In this document: positions 52,704 to 61,244 of the stretch, in pieces | Layout of the letters: the number at the start of each line of letters is the position of its first letter | Numbering within the stretch: position 1 is the stretch's first letter | From: Haliscomenobacter sp. | GTDB taxonomy: Bacteria > Bacteroidota > Bacteroidia > Chitinophagales > Saprospiraceae | Direction: 5' to 3' | NCBI GenBank assembly: GCA_016713275.1 | Contig: JADJPL010000011.1 | Coordinates: 172,892 to 236,891 of the forward strand | DNA: 64,000 nucleotides | Program-made: the position numbers and the translations under genes | Notes under the pieces: model-generated | The model's database searches: none | Seen by the model: only the letters and a program-made list of their open reading frames with translations | Told to the model about the DNA's origin: nothing

Positions 52704-53516
52704 ATGATCCGAACGATATTAGTCCCGACCGATTTTTCGGAATGTGCGGGGTATGCGCTCCATGCTGCTGCGTTGTTTGCGAGCCATTTTTCAGCTACCG
52801 TGCGCGTGATTCATTGTTCCCGGGTTCCAGAAAACTGGCAGCCAGGGGACCATCAGGAGCACAGGGCTGTTCCTGAAATGGAATCCCTGGCATCGGATAT
52901 GCGCAACCGTTTTCCGGAGGTTCCTTTGGTGTGCGATACTTGCGAAGGAAGACTGGTCGATATAATCCGGGACTATGTGGATCGGCATGGGGTGGATCTC
53001 CTCTGCATGGGATCGCACGGGGCCAGCGGCAAAAGCGAATACTTTATCGGGTCCAATACCCAAAAGGTCGTGCGGTGCGTTCACCGGCCGGTTTTGGTGG
53101 TAAAAGAACCCATGACGGATCTGGTTTTGGATAAAGTGGTCTTTGCTTCCGATTTTTCCGCAGAGGAGGAAGGCGCGTTTCTTCAGTTTAAAGAGATCGT
53201 CAAGCATTTCGTTCCGGAAATCCACTTGCTGATGGTGCGCACGTCCGCGCTTTTCGAGGGTCCGCCTGCCAGGGGCATAGAGGCCATGGCGCATTTCCTC
53301 CCGCTTTGCGCGCCTTTGAAGGGGTTTACGCACGTATACCAGGATTTTAATGTAGATCAGGGCATCCGGTCTTTTTCGCACGCCATTGGCGCTTCGCTTG
53401 TTGGCATTTCCAACCACCAGCGGCATCCCTTGCGCCGCCTGCTCACCGGCAGCAATGTGGAAGCGTTGATCAACCACTCCGCCTTACCGGTACTCAGCAT
53501 TGACTACGAGGCCTAG
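52704..53516 (+). CDS. Universal stress protein, two Usp domains (ATP motif in domain 1)
   Basis: A 270-aa tandem Usp. Domain 1 (about 1-140) starts IRTILVPTDFSECAGYALHAAALFA and has a complete ATP-binding motif GSHGASGKSEYFIGSNTQKVV. Domain 2 (about 145-270) starts LDKVVFASDFSAEEEGAF and ends GISNHQRHPLRRLLTGSNVEAL, in which the second glycine of the motif is lost. This is the opposite domain arrangement to the Usp at 50.9 kb. Probably binds ATP or a related nucleotide under stress. Confidence 0.9.
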   Translation: MIRTILVPTDFSECAGYALHAAALFASHFSATVRVIHCSRVPENWQPGDHQEHRAVPEMESLASDMRNRFPEVPLVCDTCEGRLVDIIRDYVDRHGVDLLCMGSHGASGKSEYFIGSNTQKVVRCVHRPVLVVKEPMTDLVLDKVVFASDFSAEEEGAFLQFKEIVKHFVPEIHLLMVRTSALFEGPPARGIEAMAHFLPLCAPLKGFTHVYQDFNVDQGIRSFSHAIGASLVGISNHQRHPLRRLLTGSNVEALINHSALPVLSIDYEA

Positions 53517-53577
53517 GCGCGCCTGTTTTTTTGCAGGTTGTGCTTATCTTGCAGGGTAAATGATACTCCCAAGGCCT

Positions 53578-53859
53578 ATGAAAAGCAAAATAAAACGCCT
53601 GAAGGACGGCCGCTATAAACTCTTGCTCGACGACGATCTGCGGAGCGTCTTGTCCCATGCCTTGGCGGCGGCCATGCATTTTGACGGGGAGGATATGGAA
53701 GACTACCTTTTTGCCCTTTTGTCAGAAATCCTGGAAACCATACGCGAGGAAGAAACGCCCCGGCTTCGGAGAAGCCAACTCCTGGCTTTGATCCGCCATA
53801 CGGAAGGGTATATCGACGAGCCTACGCAGTTGTTTTTTATGAGTTTATTGCCCAAATAA
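53578..53859 (+). CDS. Small protein at the end of the stress cluster
   Basis: A 93-aa protein rich in helices: IKRLKDGRYKLLLDDDLRSVLSHALAAAMHF, then DYLFALLSEILETIREEETPRLRRSQLLALIRHTEGYIDE. ATG 53578 is preferred over 53560 because the six extra codons look unrelated. No family recognised. It is 61 bp after the second Usp gene and followed by a terminator, so it probably closes the operon. Confidence 0.65.
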   Translation: MKSKIKRLKDGRYKLLLDDDLRSVLSHALAAAMHFDGEDMEDYLFALLSEILETIREEETPRLRRSQLLALIRHTEGYIDEPTQLFFMSLLPK

Positions 53860-53924
53860 AGACCGTTCGTGTTGCCCCGGCGTGCCAAATTTTAGTTGCT
53901 TTCTCAAAATTCTTTCTAAAAATT

Positions 53925-53961
53925 AGTTTCTTTTTAAACTTTAAAAAAGAAACTATTTTTT
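53925..53961 (+). terminator. Terminator after the stress cluster
   Basis: AGTTTCTTTTT pairs with AAAAAGAAACT (11 bp, 8-nt loop) and is followed by a run of T. It sits 66 bp after the last stop. Confidence 0.75.
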
Positions 53962-54007
53962 GGTAGCCAGGGGCGAAAACGGTCTTTTGAAGCAGCACCT
54001 TTAGCGA

Positions 54008-57000
54008 TCAGAATTTGATTTTTCTTCCCGGAGTATATGGGGCTCCAGCGTCCTCCAGCTTTTGCTCAAAAGCGGGCAGATCGGTTTCCATTAGCTGGCG
54101 GAGTTTGGTCTGGATTGGGCCAAATTCTTCTTTGGCAATCCGAAGCCCATCCCGCTGGGTTTTCGTAGGGGCCGAGGAGGAGTTCCACATGTCGTAAGCC
54201 AGGGTGTTGACCCGGGCGATGGGGCTCATCAAGGTCCCTTTATCCAGCCTGCCGGCTACCTGATCTCCGTACATGACTTTTCGCAAATCGGCGATCTGGT
54301 TGTTCAGTTTTTGCCATTCAGATACCAGTCCGGCAGCGGGAACCGAAGCGGCGAATACGGCTTCGCGAATATGGCGGAGGCGGTTGCCTGCTTCATTCAG
54401 GGCGCTTCCGGCGGCGGAGGTGATCCGCTGGAAGTCAGCGGCTTCTTTCTGGAAGCTGACCAAAGCGGCCCGGTCTTCCGCAGGCAGGGTAACGCCTCCC
54501 AGGCTCAGCAGCCGGAAGGTAACCGGACCGGAAAGGTCTTGCATCTTTCCATCCACGCTTTGGGTCATCGTCACGGTGTACTCCCCGGGCATGGCCATGA
54601 TTCCCCAGTCGGGAGTTGCAAAGGGGTTGTCGAAAGCAGGTTTGGAGAGGCTTACCGGTTGAAGGAACGGATAGCGCCCATCCCAAACGATGCGCTGAAC
54701 GCCTGCCTGGATTCCGGCGCGCAACTGCCGGATCACGGCGCCGCGCTGGTCTTTGATCGTAAACAGGAGGTAGGGCGCTTCTTCGTTTTGTTCGGCAGTC
54801 AGCTCCTCGTAGGCCGGGTAGGAAACCGGCTCCCCTTTTTTGATCTTTTCTTTCTCCATTTCCTGCCGGACTTCCCGGCGGGTTTTGGGTTTTTCTTTGA
54901 TGAAATAGGTAAACACCGCGCCAACCGGTGGATTGGAAGCGCTGAAATAGTTGTGGCCCATGAAACTGTTTTCCCTTAGGCCAAGCGGGAAGCTCTGGTG
55001 ATACAGCAGGCCGTCCTTAACCGGGAATAGTTGCCCGGGAGTGGCAAGTTGAGGCTCCTTAAGCTGGCGGAGGGCACTGTAATCATCGAGCACATAAAAT
55101 CCCCGTCCAAACGTAGCCAGGACGAGATCGTTTTCCCGCTTTTGGATGGCCATGTCCCGCACCGCTATGGTAGGCAGTCCTGCGCCCAGTTTTTTCCAGT
55201 AAGCGCCTTGTTCCATGGTGAAGAAGCAGCCAAATTCCGTTCCGGCAAACAACAGCATAGGCTCCACGTGGTCTTCCGCCAGCGAGTAGACGCTGCCGCG
55301 CTCCGGGAGGTTGCCGGAAATGGATGTCCAGGATTTGCCTTTATCCTTGCTCACGTAGACGTACGGCTTGAAGTCGCCGTATTTGTGGTGATTGAATGCG
55401 GCATACACGACATTTTCGTTATGCTGGGAAGCGAGCAAGAAGTTGACATACGTGCGCTGGGGAGCGCCGGGAAGGGTATTGACATCGACTTTTGTCCACG
55501 TTTGGCCTCCGTCGGAGGTGATCTGGATCAACCCGTCGTCGGTGCCGACGAATAGCAAGTCGGGGTTGATTGGGCTTTCAGAGAAAGCGACGATATTGCC
55601 GTATTGGGAAGTCGATCCATTTTTAGCGACTGCATCGATACTTTGAACCCGTCCCATCACCTCCAGGGCGTTGCGGTCGAGCTGGCGGGTCAGGTCTGGG
55701 CTGATCACCTCCCAGGTATCCCCCCGGTCGTCGGACCGAAACAGCTTATTGGCGGCAAAATAGATTCGTTCCGGGACGTGGGCGGAAACGGCCAGGGGCG
55801 CGTCCCAGTTCCAGCGGTATTCCTCCTCGCCCTGGCGAGGCTGGGGTTGGATGCCCATTTGTTCGCCGGTCGCCCGGTCGTAGCGGACGAGCCCGCCGTG
55901 CTGGGATTGGGCGTAAACGATATTGGGGTTGCTGGGGTCGATTTGGGATTCGAATCCGTCGCCTCCCTGGGTAACCACCCAATCGGAGTTGACAATCCCG
56001 TTGCCGCTCCGGTTTCTGGAAGGCCCTCCGAGGCTGAAGTTATCCTGGGTACCTCCATAAACGTAGTAGAACGGAAGGGTGTTGTCGACCGCTACTTTGT
56101 AAAACTGGGTTACGGAGAGGTTGGATTTGAAGTTCCAGGTTTTGGCGGCGTCGAAGGATTCGTAGATCCCTCCGTCGCAACCGACGAGGTAATGGTCGGT
56201 ATCATCGGGGTCGATCCACATACAGTGATTATCGACATGTTTGTATTGTTCTCCCACCATTTCAAAGGTTTTACCGCCATCGGTTGTCCATTGCAGGTAA
56301 GTATCCATGGAGTACACGATGTCCGGATTAGAAGGGTGGGCAACGATTTCCTGGTAGTAATTTCCACTGGTGGCAAAGCTGCTGCGCTTTTCCCAGGTGG
56401 CGCCCCGGTCGAGGGAGCGGAAGAACCCGCTTTGGCCCTGGGCGGCTTCTACAATCGCGTAAAGGTATTCGGGGTTGGCGGGGGAGATAGCGAGCCCGAT
56501 CCGGCCCTTGTCGGCGGAAGGAAGTCCTTTCTCTGCTTCCCCCCAGGTTTTGCCGCCGTCTTTGGTGCGGTAGATCGAGCTTCCCTGCCCGCCGCCGACG
56601 TAGGTGAACACATGGCGTTCCCGCTGGAAGCTGGAGGCATAGAGCACTTCCGGATTGCGGGGGTCCATGATCAGGTCGTTAACTCCGGTGTAGGGGTCGA
56701 TGGTAAGCACGGCGGTCCAGGTTTTACCGCCGTCGGTGGTTTTGTACACGCCGCGTTCTCCGCCCGAGTTCCAGAGCGGGCCAATGGCGGCGACGTAAAC
56801 GACATCGGAGTTGCGCGGGTCGACGATGATTTTTCCTATGTGTTCGGACGTTTTCAGGCCCATATTTTTCCAGGAAGCGCCCCCGTCTTCCGACTTATAC
56901 ACGCCGTCGCCATAGGCAACGGAGCGCTGGTTATTGTTTTCTCCTGAGCCTACCCAAACTACATTGGGGTTGTTGGGGTCCAGGGTGATGCACCCGATGG

Positions 57001-57325
57001 AATAAGACCCCTGGGAGTCAAACAACGGCTGGAACGTGGTGCCGTTGTTTTCGGTTTTCCAAACCCCTCCGGAGGCTACCGCAACATAATAGGTGCTTTT
57101 GCGCTGGGGATGTACGGCAAAATCGCTGATCCGGCCGGAAGTGAGCGCCGGGCCGATACCTCTCCATTTCAATCCGGACAAGGCGGTTTTCTCCAGATAG
57201 TGTTCTTTTTTAGGCGCTGGTTGGGCAGCGGCGGCGGCTGTTTTTTTCTGCCCCAACACGGCGAAGGGGAGGAAAAACAGGAATGCACACCAAAACCAAT
57301 TTTTCAGTACAGGATGATTACGCAT
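54008..57325 (-). CDS. Large secreted Asp-box beta-propeller protein 3
   Basis: A 1105-aa exported protein (signal peptide MRNHPVLKNWFWCAFLFFLPFAVLGQ). Many Asp boxes: SEDGGASW, TTDGGKTW, TKDGGKTW, SLDRGATW, SDDRGDTW, TSDGGQTW, SKDKGKSW. The GIGPALTSGRISDFAVHPQRK opening and VLATFGRGFYVLDDYSALR segment are typical of the group that combines the propeller with C-terminal Ig-like and helical parts. It resembles the paralogues at 11.2 and 30.6 kb in plan but is clearly more distant, and lacks their long low-complexity linker. It ends in GAPYTPGRKIKF, with no sorting domain. Function unknown. Confidence 0.88.
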   Translation of the reverse strand: MRNHPVLKNWFWCAFLFFLPFAVLGQKKTAAAAAQPAPKKEHYLEKTALSGLKWRGIGPALTSGRISDFAVHPQRKSTYYVAVASGGVWKTENNGTTFQPLFDSQGSYSIGCITLDPNNPNVVWVGSGENNNQRSVAYGDGVYKSEDGGASWKNMGLKTSEHIGKIIVDPRNSDVVYVAAIGPLWNSGGERGVYKTTDGGKTWTAVLTIDPYTGVNDLIMDPRNPEVLYASSFQRERHVFTYVGGGQGSSIYRTKDGGKTWGEAEKGLPSADKGRIGLAISPANPEYLYAIVEAAQGQSGFFRSLDRGATWEKRSSFATSGNYYQEIVAHPSNPDIVYSMDTYLQWTTDGGKTFEMVGEQYKHVDNHCMWIDPDDTDHYLVGCDGGIYESFDAAKTWNFKSNLSVTQFYKVAVDNTLPFYYVYGGTQDNFSLGGPSRNRSGNGIVNSDWVVTQGGDGFESQIDPSNPNIVYAQSQHGGLVRYDRATGEQMGIQPQPRQGEEEYRWNWDAPLAVSAHVPERIYFAANKLFRSDDRGDTWEVISPDLTRQLDRNALEVMGRVQSIDAVAKNGSTSQYGNIVAFSESPINPDLLFVGTDDGLIQITSDGGQTWTKVDVNTLPGAPQRTYVNFLLASQHNENVVYAAFNHHKYGDFKPYVYVSKDKGKSWTSISGNLPERGSVYSLAEDHVEPMLLFAGTEFGCFFTMEQGAYWKKLGAGLPTIAVRDMAIQKRENDLVLATFGRGFYVLDDYSALRQLKEPQLATPGQLFPVKDGLLYHQSFPLGLRENSFMGHNYFSASNPPVGAVFTYFIKEKPKTRREVRQEMEKEKIKKGEPVSYPAYEELTAEQNEEAPYLLFTIKDQRGAVIRQLRAGIQAGVQRIVWDGRYPFLQPVSLSKPAFDNPFATPDWGIMAMPGEYTVTMTQSVDGKMQDLSGPVTFRLLSLGGVTLPAEDRAALVSFQKEAADFQRITSAAGSALNEAGNRLRHIREAVFAASVPAAGLVSEWQKLNNQIADLRKVMYGDQVAGRLDKGTLMSPIARVNTLAYDMWNSSSAPTKTQRDGLRIAKEEFGPIQTKLRQLMETDLPAFEQKLEDAGAPYTPGRKIKF

Positions 57326-57544
57326 GACGGTTCGTTTTTTGGTTAGCTAGAAAGTTGGTATACAAGCTACGGCGCGGATTGAATAAACGGGCGTTTTTTT
57401 GAAAAAAAAGCGGCCTGTTCCTTTTATTCCGGCTGGAAATATGGAAAAATACGCCCAATTAAAAGGTTCCCAATCCCAATTTCCCTACCTTTCTAACTTC
57501 TTGAATCTATCGTCCAAAGTCTAACAACTACAGTCTAACGTATT

Positions 57545-58336
57545 ATGCTGCTAAGAGATTGGGCATTCTTGAATTTGCCGGCCCGTAAGTACAGCGAACT
57601 AAAGGTGAAACAAATCCTGAAAACCCTGGATAGCCTTACCCGGCGGGTGGCAGAACGGTTTCCGGATTCCGGACTTAGCGCGGTCGTTTCGGAGTTGAAC
57701 CAGGTTGCGCGGGAAATAGAAGATTTGCTGGGGAAGCTTCGGGGCCCCATCTGGGAATTGCGGGTATTGACCATCAGTGCCATCCTGGCGCTGGTTGGGC
57801 TGGCAATTTGGGTGATCGTCATGACCATGCAGCTGTCTCCCGGGGTGAACGGGATTGCCGATGTTTTGCAGGCGGCAGAATCGGCGATCAACGAACTGAT
57901 TTTTCTATCCCTTGCGATTTATTTTCTGGCTTCTCTGGAAACGCGGTTCAAGCGCTGGATGACGTTGAGGTCCCTGCACCGGCTGCGCAGTATTGCCCAC
58001 GTGGTAGACATGCACCAGCTGACCAAAGACCCGGCCTATCTCCTGGGCCATCTGCCGCCAACGATTTCCTCGCCTCAGCGGACGATGACGTCGTATCAAC
58101 TTACCCGGTATCTTGATTATTGCTCCGAAATGCTGGCCATGCTGAGCAAACTAGCTGCGCTTCATGCGCAATATGTCGAAGACCACGTGGTTCTCGCGGC
58201 TGTGAACGACGTGGAATCACTCGCCCAGGGGCTCTCCAACAAGATCTGGCAAAAGATCATGATTCTGGATCTGGCTTCGGAGCAGGAGGATCAGGACCGG
58301 ATTGAGCGGATCAAAGCGGAAGTTTCCAAAGGATAA
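57545..58336 (+). CDS. Membrane protein of unknown function
   Basis: A 263-aa protein: a charged N-terminal region with helices (residues 1-75), two membrane helices (LTISAILALVGLAIWVIVMTMQL and INELIFLSLAIYFLASL), and a long helical C-terminal part (LHRLRSIAHVVDMHQLTKDPAYLLGH onward) likely in the cytoplasm. No known domain is recognised. It converges on the methyltransferase gene and the two stops are 12 bp apart. Confidence 0.7.
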   Translation: MLLRDWAFLNLPARKYSELKVKQILKTLDSLTRRVAERFPDSGLSAVVSELNQVAREIEDLLGKLRGPIWELRVLTISAILALVGLAIWVIVMTMQLSPGVNGIADVLQAAESAINELIFLSLAIYFLASLETRFKRWMTLRSLHRLRSIAHVVDMHQLTKDPAYLLGHLPPTISSPQRTMTSYQLTRYLDYCSEMLAMLSKLAALHAQYVEDHVVLAAVNDVESLAQGLSNKIWQKIMILDLASEQEDQDRIERIKAEVSKG

Positions 58337-58352
58337 CCCGTCGTCGGGTTAA
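58335..58352. terminator. Bidirectional hairpin between convergent genes
   Basis: TAACCCG-TCGT-CGGGTTA, a 7-bp perfect stem whose arms contain the stop codons of both flanking genes. Short, so only suggestive. Confidence 0.5.
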
Positions 58353-59314
58353 AAGCCTTGGGTAAACCGGGCAAAACAACCCAAAGGCAGTCGCATGCCC
58401 CGACGGTCGGGGATGTACAGTTCGCCGAGTTCGATGGCCTCCACTTCAGGAAAATGCAACCGGATAAGATTCTCTGCTACCAGGGCGGAAAAGCCCATGG
58501 AGTAAAGGTTTAGGACAAAAACGCCTTTGACGGGATCGAGGATCTCCCGGCAGTAGCCCAGGAGTTCGTTCAGGTGTTTGTCGAGGAGCCATTTTTCGCC
58601 TTCCGGGCCGCGTCCGTATGCCGGAGGGTCGAGAATAATCGCTTGGTATACGCGCCCTCTGCGGGCTTCTTTTCGGGCAAATTTCAAAGCGTCTTCTACC
58701 ACCCACCGGATGTTATCCAGCCCGCTGGCTTCCATATTGTGCCGGGCCCAGTTAATCACGGGTTTAACGGAGTCGACGTGTACGACATCCGCTCCGGCCG
58801 CTTTGGCGGCGAGCGAAGCGGCGCCGGTGTAGGCGAATAAGTTAAGCACGGAAGGAGATGCTTCAGACATCTCCTGAAGGCGATCGTAGAGGAAATTCCA
58901 GTTGCCGGCCTGTTCCGGGAAAATGCCGAGGTGCTTGAACGACGTCAGTCCGAGCCGGAACCGGAGCTTCAGATCTTGGTACGCGTAGGAGATATACCAT
59001 TGTTCGGGCATGCCGGCGCGCAGAGTCCAGTTGCCGTCGTCGGACTGGGCGCCTGAACTGGTTTTGCGTTCGAAAATGGCATGCGCCATGGCGTTCCATT
59101 CGGTTTCTTCCAAAGCAGGGCTCCAGATGGCTTGGGGTTCCGGCCGGGAAACAAGAAATGCCCCGAACCGCTCCAGTTTTCTGAAGTCTCCGCTGTCGAT
59201 CAGTTCGTAATCCGAAAATAATGGAAGTCCGGTCAGAGTAAATGCGCTCAAAGTGGTAACATTGCATTGGCAATACGGAAAGCGAAGATAGAAAGATTTT
59301 GCTCCGCGGACCAA
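58349..59314 (-). CDS. Class I SAM-dependent RNA methyltransferase (RlmI/Methyltrans_SAM type)
   Basis: A 321-aa cytoplasmic enzyme. The PLFSDYELIDSGDFRKLERFG start, the LGIFPEQAGNW segment, motif I VLNLFAYTGAASLAAKAAGADVVHVD and the catalytic-type loop AIILDPPAYGRGPEG (NPPY-like DPPAYG) match the 23S rRNA m5C methyltransferase-like group. The start is uncertain: only TTG codons are available (59314 or 59251), and the first 25 residues look unlike the family. It is divergent from the TrmH-type gene. Substrate not proven. Confidence 0.85.
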   Translation of the reverse strand: MVRGAKSFYLRFPYCQCNVTTLSAFTLTGLPLFSDYELIDSGDFRKLERFGAFLVSRPEPQAIWSPALEETEWNAMAHAIFERKTSSGAQSDDGNWTLRAGMPEQWYISYAYQDLKLRFRLGLTSFKHLGIFPEQAGNWNFLYDRLQEMSEASPSVLNLFAYTGAASLAAKAAGADVVHVDSVKPVINWARHNMEASGLDNIRWVVEDALKFARKEARRGRVYQAIILDPPAYGRGPEGEKWLLDKHLNELLGYCREILDPVKGVFVLNLYSMGFSALVAENLIRLHFPEVEAIELGELYIPDRRGMRLPLGCFARFTQGF

Positions 59315-59371
59315 TTCCCCCCAGGGGAAGCCCGTTCATTTTGTTCTTTTCTTCAAAACCCGTTGCTTTCC

Positions 59372-60181
59372 ATGCCACGTTTGATCAATAGCCTCCAAAA
59401 TCCCCTGATCAAGAATCTGGTCGCGCTCAAGGAGAAGCCCCGCGAACGCAAGAAACAAGGCTTGTTTGTGGCCGAAGGGCTGCGGGAAGTTTCGCTGGCG
59501 TTTAAAATGGGCTATGCAGTAGAAGCGCTGCTTTACGACGAAAGCGTAACCTCTCCTGAGGCCCTCGATCTGGTCTTTCAGGAGGCATCGGCGGAGCCCA
59601 GGGAATTGATCGCAACGAGCTCTCCGGTTATGGAGAAAATCGCGTACCGTGCCGGGGTGCCCAACGTCGTAGCGCTCGTCCGCCGCTGGGACAGGAGATT
59701 GAGCGAACTGAAGCTCTCGCGTACCCCGTTGATCCTGGTCTTGGAAACGGTGGAAAAACCCGGAAACCTGGGCGCTATGCTGCGCACCGCCGACGCCGCA
59801 GGCGCCGATGCGGTGATCGTGTGCGATCCGCTGGTAGACGAATACAATCCCAATGTGATCCGGTCCAGCCTGGGAGCAGTTTTCTCGGTGCCCATCGTGA
59901 CGACCGATGCGCAACCTGCGCTGGAATGGCTTCGCCGGCAAGGAGTCCGAATCCTGGCCACCTACCTGGGCGCCAAAGAAGCTTACTTTCAGTGCGATCT
60001 GCGGGGGCCCGTCGCCTTTGTCATGGGTAGCGAGGCGCATGGCATTTCCGATTTCTGGACGCGGGAAGCGCACCAGAAGATCATTATCCCTATGCACGGG
60101 TTGGTGGATTCACTCAACGTCTCGGCTTCTGCGGCGATTGTTTTGTTTGAAACGCTCCGGCAGCGGGCAGAGAAAAAGTAG
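59372..60181 (+). CDS. TrmH/SpoU-type RNA 2'-O-methyltransferase
   Basis: A 269-aa SPOUT-fold enzyme. An N-terminal substrate-binding domain (LINSLQNPLIKNLVALKEKPRERKKQGLFVAEGLREV) is followed by the knotted catalytic domain with motif 1 LVLETVEKPGNLGAMLRTADAAGADAVIV, motif 2 PVAFVMGSEAHGIS and motif 3 IIIPMHGLVDSLNVSASAAIVLFE. The Arg and Asn of these motifs are intact. ATG 59372 was chosen for the family N-terminus. Probable target is 23S rRNA (RlmB/TsnR-like) but tRNA cannot be excluded. Confidence 0.92.
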   Translation: MPRLINSLQNPLIKNLVALKEKPRERKKQGLFVAEGLREVSLAFKMGYAVEALLYDESVTSPEALDLVFQEASAEPRELIATSSPVMEKIAYRAGVPNVVALVRRWDRRLSELKLSRTPLILVLETVEKPGNLGAMLRTADAAGADAVIVCDPLVDEYNPNVIRSSLGAVFSVPIVTTDAQPALEWLRRQGVRILATYLGAKEAYFQCDLRGPVAFVMGSEAHGISDFWTREAHQKIIIPMHGLVDSLNVSASAAIVLFETLRQRAEKK

Positions 60182-60222
60182 CCTTCCGGGATTCCATTGC
60201 TTTTTTGCGCGATTTGGCCTAT

Positions 60223-61185
60223 CTATTGCTCCCAGGTCCGTTTTACTTTATTATCGGAAACGGGAATCGTCTTCATAAAAGCCCACATTGCGCTGATCTC
60301 TTCATCGGTAAGGACGGTGAATTTGGGCATCGCTTCACTGAGAGGCTTCCCGTCGGGTCGTTGCCCTGTGCGAATTGCCTGGGTGAATTGGGTCAATGTC
60401 CAGTTCCCAATCCCGTTTTCGGGGTGCAAGGTGATGTTGGCGGAAAGTACCGGGTTGCCCTCCGGGTCGAGCAGGGTATTGCCCCCGCCCATATAGCCCA
60501 GAGATTTTTCGGGCTCCATGGTGTTGATTTTGGTAAAGTCGGCAGAGTGGCAGGAATAGCACTCGACCGCACCATGGACGATATACTTGCCATACGCCAC
60601 TTCGTCGGAACGATCAGGGGCTTCAATGGGTTTTTCCGGCATCGGGAAGGGCTTGAATGCGGGAGTCATGGTCAAAAACTTGGTGAACAGCGACGGTTTG
60701 CAGGGAACCGTCGCTTTGTCTGCCGCCTGAACTGCCAGAGCATCCGAGCGGAGATAGGCGATGACGGAGTAAATATCCTCGTCCGACATGTGGACAAACT
60801 TGGGCATATAGGTAGGGGAATACTGCCCGTTGCGCTTGATCCCTGTGCGCAGGAGGTAGACCAATTCGCCGTCGGTATAGCTGCCGATTCCTTTTACCGG
60901 ATGCTGCGTGATATTAGCAGAATGGATTTCCCCAAACATTTTGGGAATGTCGAACAGTTTCCGGCCGGAAAGCGCACCGTCGTCTCCGCGGTGGCAGTTG
61001 GCGCAAACCATAGCAGCCAGGTGCTCGCCCCGGGCGATTCGGGCGGAATCGAGTTCCACTTTTACCTCGGGTGCATTCACCGGGTATTGGGGAATTCCCC
61101 GGAAATGGATGAACGTGGCGCCGATCAACAGCAACACAACAAGGCTCCCGAGCAGGATGCCGAGAATTCGGAAAATCGTTTTCAT
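60223..61185 (-). CDS. Diheme membrane-anchored cytochrome c
   Basis: A 320-aa protein with an N-terminal signal anchor (ILGILLGSLVVLLLIGATFIHF) and two heme c sites: CANCH (61-65) and CYSCH (209-213). Possible Met ligands are in PTYMPKFVHMS and EAMPKFTVL. Each half has the sequence pattern of a class I cytochrome c, as in alcohol-dehydrogenase-associated and gluconate-dehydrogenase-type cytochromes. Probably an electron carrier in the periplasm. No partner dehydrogenase lies in the window. It is co-oriented with the acyl-CoA synthetase gene 50 bp downstream-to-upstream. Confidence 0.9.
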   Translation of the reverse strand: MKTIFRILGILLGSLVVLLLIGATFIHFRGIPQYPVNAPEVKVELDSARIARGEHLAAMVCANCHRGDDGALSGRKLFDIPKMFGEIHSANITQHPVKGIGSYTDGELVYLLRTGIKRNGQYSPTYMPKFVHMSDEDIYSVIAYLRSDALAVQAADKATVPCKPSLFTKFLTMTPAFKPFPMPEKPIEAPDRSDEVAYGKYIVHGAVECYSCHSADFTKINTMEPEKSLGYMGGGNTLLDPEGNPVLSANITLHPENGIGNWTLTQFTQAIRTGQRPDGKPLSEAMPKFTVLTDEEISAMWAFMKTIPVSDNKVKRTWEQ

Positions 61186-61244
61186 TGGTATTTAGGTGAT
61201 TTAGGTGAAGAATCCTGGGTTTATTTTAAAACTTCGCCAGGCAC

